DNA of 64,000 bases from Chitinophaga nivalis (GTDB taxonomy: Bacteria > Bacteroidota > Bacteroidia > Chitinophagales > Chitinophagaceae), in assembly GCF_025989125.1 (NCBI RefSeq), contig NZ_JAPDNR010000001.1:1470301-1534300 (forward strand), written 5' to 3'. Position 1 is the first letter of the stretch, and each line of letters begins with the position of its first letter. A program made the position numbers and the translations under genes. Under the pieces are notes generated by a model. It worked only from the letters and a program-made list of their open reading frames with translations, searched no databases and was not told the origin of the DNA. This document shows positions 61,789-64,000 of this stretch, piece by piece.

Positions 61789-62895
61789 ATGACCTGGCGT
61801 AATACCTACGACTGCTTTCCCACACTTAAAATATATAGCTATGAAGAAAAAAATGTTACTAAAACCCTGTTTTTCCTGACGGCACTCCTCGCCTCTCCTG
61901 CGCTGTATGCCCAAAGCTGGTTATTAACCGGTAACGCAGGTACCAACCCGACAACCAATTCCCTGGGTACCACTGATAACAATGACCTGGTGTTTAAAAC
62001 CAACAATCTGCCCCGTGTTACTTTATCGTCTTCTCAATACGGTACATTGGCCGTAGGTAAACAAGGGGCGGAAGGCTCATTGCACGTTTTTGGGAGAGAT
62101 ATAGGCGGTGTTACCGCTCCTTTATATGTTGGGGGCAATGTAGCCGGTCTGACCTGGGGAAATGCCGTTGGCCAGACCATGGGCCGGTTAATCCGCTTAA
62201 ATCAGGGCGCCGATGCTGCTTTTGGTGGTATCAACTGGTATGATATCGATATCGGACAAGACAAGGCCTTTTTTATTACCAACCACTCGGTGCCGCCTAC
62301 CAGCGGTAATGGTGTGATCCGGAAACGGATGCTGGTTATCAGCCCGGATGACCGCGTGGGTATTAACCTGGCAGGAGATGTTATTGGCAATGGGGCCTTG
62401 CCTACGGCTAATTTTCACACCAACGGAACGGTCAGGTTGCAAAACCTGCCGGTAGGTACGGGTTATACGCTGGTGGCAGATCTTGCCGGTAACGTATATC
62501 GCAGTAATGCTACTGCAAGCCGTGTTGCCAACGATTCATTACAGACGCAGATCGATGAGCTTAAAAAAGAAATCGCAGCATTGAAAGCGTTGTTGGTGGT
62601 GAAACAGGGAGAAGTAGCCATCAGCCCTGCTTCCAAAAACGAACTGTTTCAGAATGCCCCGAATCCTTTTAATGCACAAACCCTGATCCGTTATACGCTG
62701 GCAGGTACTGTCAGCAACGCCTATCTCCAGATAGCTGATGTGAATGGCCGGCCGGTGAAAAAGATTGATATCTCCGGCCAGAAACAACCGGTAGTAACGA
62801 TTAACGGCGGAGAGCTGCCATCCGGGGTATATTATTATAGCCTGGTCCTCGATGGGCAAATAACGGATACTAAAAAGATGGTACTGACAAAGTAA
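61789..62895 (+). CDS. Secreted protein with T9SS type A sorting domain; start out of frame by one base
   Basis: The frame encodes a signal peptide core (KTLFFLTALLASPALYAQ), a middle region of ~210 residues with no named domain, and a coiled-coil (SLQTQIDELKKEIAALKALL). The C-terminal T9SS sorting domain spans about 285-368 (NELFQNAPNPFNAQTLIRYTL ... YYYSLVLDGQITDTKKMVLTK), as in tail-fibre-like Bacteroidota proteins. The only ATG in frame is at 61789 and gives an odd 26-residue lead. The ATG at 61841, which has the usual MKKK start, is in the +1 frame and would enter this frame if the 7-A tract (61847-61853) had one more A. So the true start may depend on slippage or on a base-call error. 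Confidence 0.8.
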   Translation: MTWRNTYDCFPTLKIYSYEEKNVTKTLFFLTALLASPALYAQSWLLTGNAGTNPTTNSLGTTDNNDLVFKTNNLPRVTLSSSQYGTLAVGKQGAEGSLHVFGRDIGGVTAPLYVGGNVAGLTWGNAVGQTMGRLIRLNQGADAAFGGINWYDIDIGQDKAFFITNHSVPPTSGNGVIRKRMLVISPDDRVGINLAGDVIGNGALPTANFHTNGTVRLQNLPVGTGYTLVADLAGNVYRSNATASRVANDSLQTQIDELKKEIAALKALLVVKQGEVAISPASKNELFQNAPNPFNAQTLIRYTLAGTVSNAYLQIADVNGRPVKKIDISGQKQPVVTINGGELPSGVYYYSLVLDGQITDTKKMVLTK

Positions 62896-62943
62896 ATAAT
62901 AGCATTATTACGTATATACTTAATAGTTAGTTTATAATAAACA

Positions 62944-62982
62944 GGCCATTCTTTCATGATATGATGGAAGGATGGTCTTTTT
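62944..62982 (+). terminator. Terminator after the T9SS gene
   Basis: GGCCATTCTTTCAT pairs with ATGATGGAAGGATGGTC (two mismatches), followed by TTTTTATT. It ends the plus-strand transcript. Confidence 0.7.
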
Positions 62983-63082
62983 ATTGGTAGCTATGGTGGG
63001 TGGCGTCTGGCTGAAAAGAAGCAATGCTGAGATTCCCGGCTGCAGGAAAACAGCCGGGAACAGGGAGTCCGGAAAGCGATGA

Positions 63083-63823
63083 TTAGTGAATGGTCACCGG
63101 TTGCCGGCTACCACCGGCACCTGTTAACGCCAGATCATCTATAGTCAGGTACAGACAGTTGCCCGGCATACTGCCGCTACTGTTGCAAAAACCATTTCTG
63201 CTGGATATAAAGGTGATGACTACACTATCCGGTACTGCCTGTGAATCATATCGGATGGGCAGCGTAAATGGGCGGAACTGACTGGCAGGGCCCAGATTAA
63301 TTTCTGCATACGCTACTTTTTCACTTCGCTGCGTTGCAGGATTAAATTTGCGTAAGGCAATCAGGGCGATGGCGGAATCGGGTTTGCCGTTGTTGGTGCC
63401 ATATTCATACTTATAATAACCTGTTAGGGCAGTGGGGCGGCTGTGAATGGGAATACCCCCTTTTTTATGGTTATCATAGCCCGGAATACCGCCTGTCCAG
63501 ACATCTCCATTGGTGAGATATCCTTTGGCATAATAATACCAGTTCCAGATTTTTGCAGCATACCGGCCACTATGTGCATCGGTAGTACTGCTGGCGCCTG
63601 AAGAACTCAATAGCCAGTTCAATGGCTGATTGCCGGTACTGTTCTGGCTTTCAAATCCGGCATTGGGCAATGATGCGGTTGATAATGCAGCGGCGGCTGC
63701 AGCATCCTGTGGAAGGGAGGGAATATCATCTCCTGTTAAAGAAGTTTGTTTGCAGCTGGTGGCTGTCATCAAAAGGAGTATACCCGCAATAAAAGTGTGC
63801 TTCAGCGGAATGTAGGTTCGCAT
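63083..63823 (-). CDS. Lipoprotein with a carbohydrate-binding-like beta domain
   Basis: 246 residues. Lipobox TATSC (Cys24). After an Ala-rich linker, ASLPNAGFESQN starts a galactose-binding-like or PCMD (putative carbohydrate metabolism) beta sandwich: WLLSSSGASSTTDAHSGRYAAKI, ALTGYYKYEYG, DSVVITFISSRNG, CLYLTIDDLALTG. Such domains bind sugars at the surface. It stands alone, with a perfect 10-bp hairpin (63033-63042 with 63051-63060) after its stop. The ligand is unknown. Confidence 0.72.
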   Translation of the reverse strand: MRTYIPLKHTFIAGILLLMTATSCKQTSLTGDDIPSLPQDAAAAAALSTASLPNAGFESQNSTGNQPLNWLLSSSGASSTTDAHSGRYAAKIWNWYYYAKGYLTNGDVWTGGIPGYDNHKKGGIPIHSRPTALTGYYKYEYGTNNGKPDSAIALIALRKFNPATQRSEKVAYAEINLGPASQFRPFTLPIRYDSQAVPDSVVITFISSRNGFCNSSGSMPGNCLYLTIDDLALTGAGGSRQPVTIH

Positions 63824-63932
63824 GTGGAGGTTTTACAAGGTGAGAAAATGTGGTTCCGTTCTCCCGTGGAATATTAATATCGTTATAAATATATCACCTC
63901 AACAAGGAAGCGCCGTCGCAGTTGGCGCACTT

Positions 63933-64000
63933 TTATTTTAAAGAAGACAGCGGTGAACAGTTGTCTGTGATGATGGGAATGTTTTCTTTGATCAGCTGTT
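63933..64000 (-). CDS. C-terminal end of an unidentified gene
   Basis: An open frame enters from the right edge on the minus strand and stops at 63933-63935 after QLIKENIPIITDNCSPLSSLK. The ending resembles the last strand of spermidine-synthase-like methyltransferases (ITDxxAP), but 21 residues are too few to be sure. A GCGCC/GGCGC hairpin (63910-63928) lies just downstream. Confidence 0.35.
   Translation of the reverse strand, partial: QLIKENIPIITDNCSPLSSLK

Noticed and set aside
61262..61914. Two overlapping minus-strand frames before the T9SS gene
   Set aside because: No domains, and the longer one overlaps the coding start of a clear gene.

Overview
The window reads as a chromosome segment of a Bacteroidota bacterium, most likely a Chitinophaga-like member of the Chitinophagaceae. 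The reasons are Bacteroidota-type -7 boxes (TAnnTTTG) in front of several genes, two FecI/FecR-type sigma and anti-sigma pairs each beside a TonB-dependent receptor with an STN domain, a SusC/SusD locus, type IX secretion (T9SS) sorting domains, LytTR/LytS signalling and many lipoproteins with an SxC lipobox. No transposase, integrase, CRISPR array, rRNA or replication origin was recognised.

Layout. 1-5.5 kb: the first codons of an SDR gene, a large T9SS Ig-repeat adhesin with 489-bp tandem DNA repeats, a GIY-YIG protein and a 63-bp tandem repeat. 6-10.4 kb: a two-LamG lipoprotein, a self-inhibited Fic protein whose promoter lies between twin palindromes, and three small metabolic proteins (AhpD-like, YCII, VOC). 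10.5-19.1 kb: a tRNA-like gene with a roughly 88-nt extra segment in its anticodon loop, then a tripartite RND efflux operon and its two-component system; the same 11-bp-phased direct repeat lies upstream of both operons. 19.4-21.1 kb: tRNA-Pro, a UPF0175/PIN toxin-antitoxin-like pair and a broken DUF1016 nuclease gene. 21.2-27.6 kb: lipoprotein, TonB receptor, FecR and sigma factor. 27.9-34.7 kb: a secreted protein, an SDR/DUF2867 protein, a LytTR/LytS pair and a WD40 to Omp85-barrel fusion. 35.2-42.6 kb: HigBA, then many small stress and regulatory genes (FAD monooxygenase/AraC; ArsR-SRPBCC-DoxX-YdeI operon; HxlR/PhzF; an orphan NTF2-fold immunity-like gene).

42.6-53.1 kb: a SusC/SusD-DUF4843-PKD-like-TlpA operon with its own FecR and sigma factor, but without glycoside hydrolases. 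53.6-56.6 kb: a small natural-product cluster containing a class I terpene synthase with all hallmark motifs, a HAD to class II terpene cyclase fusion carrying a DxDTS motif but a degenerate HAD nucleophile, and an unlisted 56-aa double-glycine, Cys/Ser/Thr-rich peptide resembling a class I lanthipeptide precursor. A 66-bp near-identical piece of the terpene synthase gene lies 11 kb away after phzF. 56.6-64 kb: a DUF4262 protein, a class A beta-lactamase, GNAT, an FMN reductase, a c-type-heme lipoprotein, a T9SS protein whose natural start appears to be one base out of frame, another lipoprotein and a truncated gene end.

The items most worth follow-up are the tRNA-like gene, the terpene/peptide cluster, the shared response-regulator boxes, the Fic twin operators and an EF-hand loop inside the RND pump.
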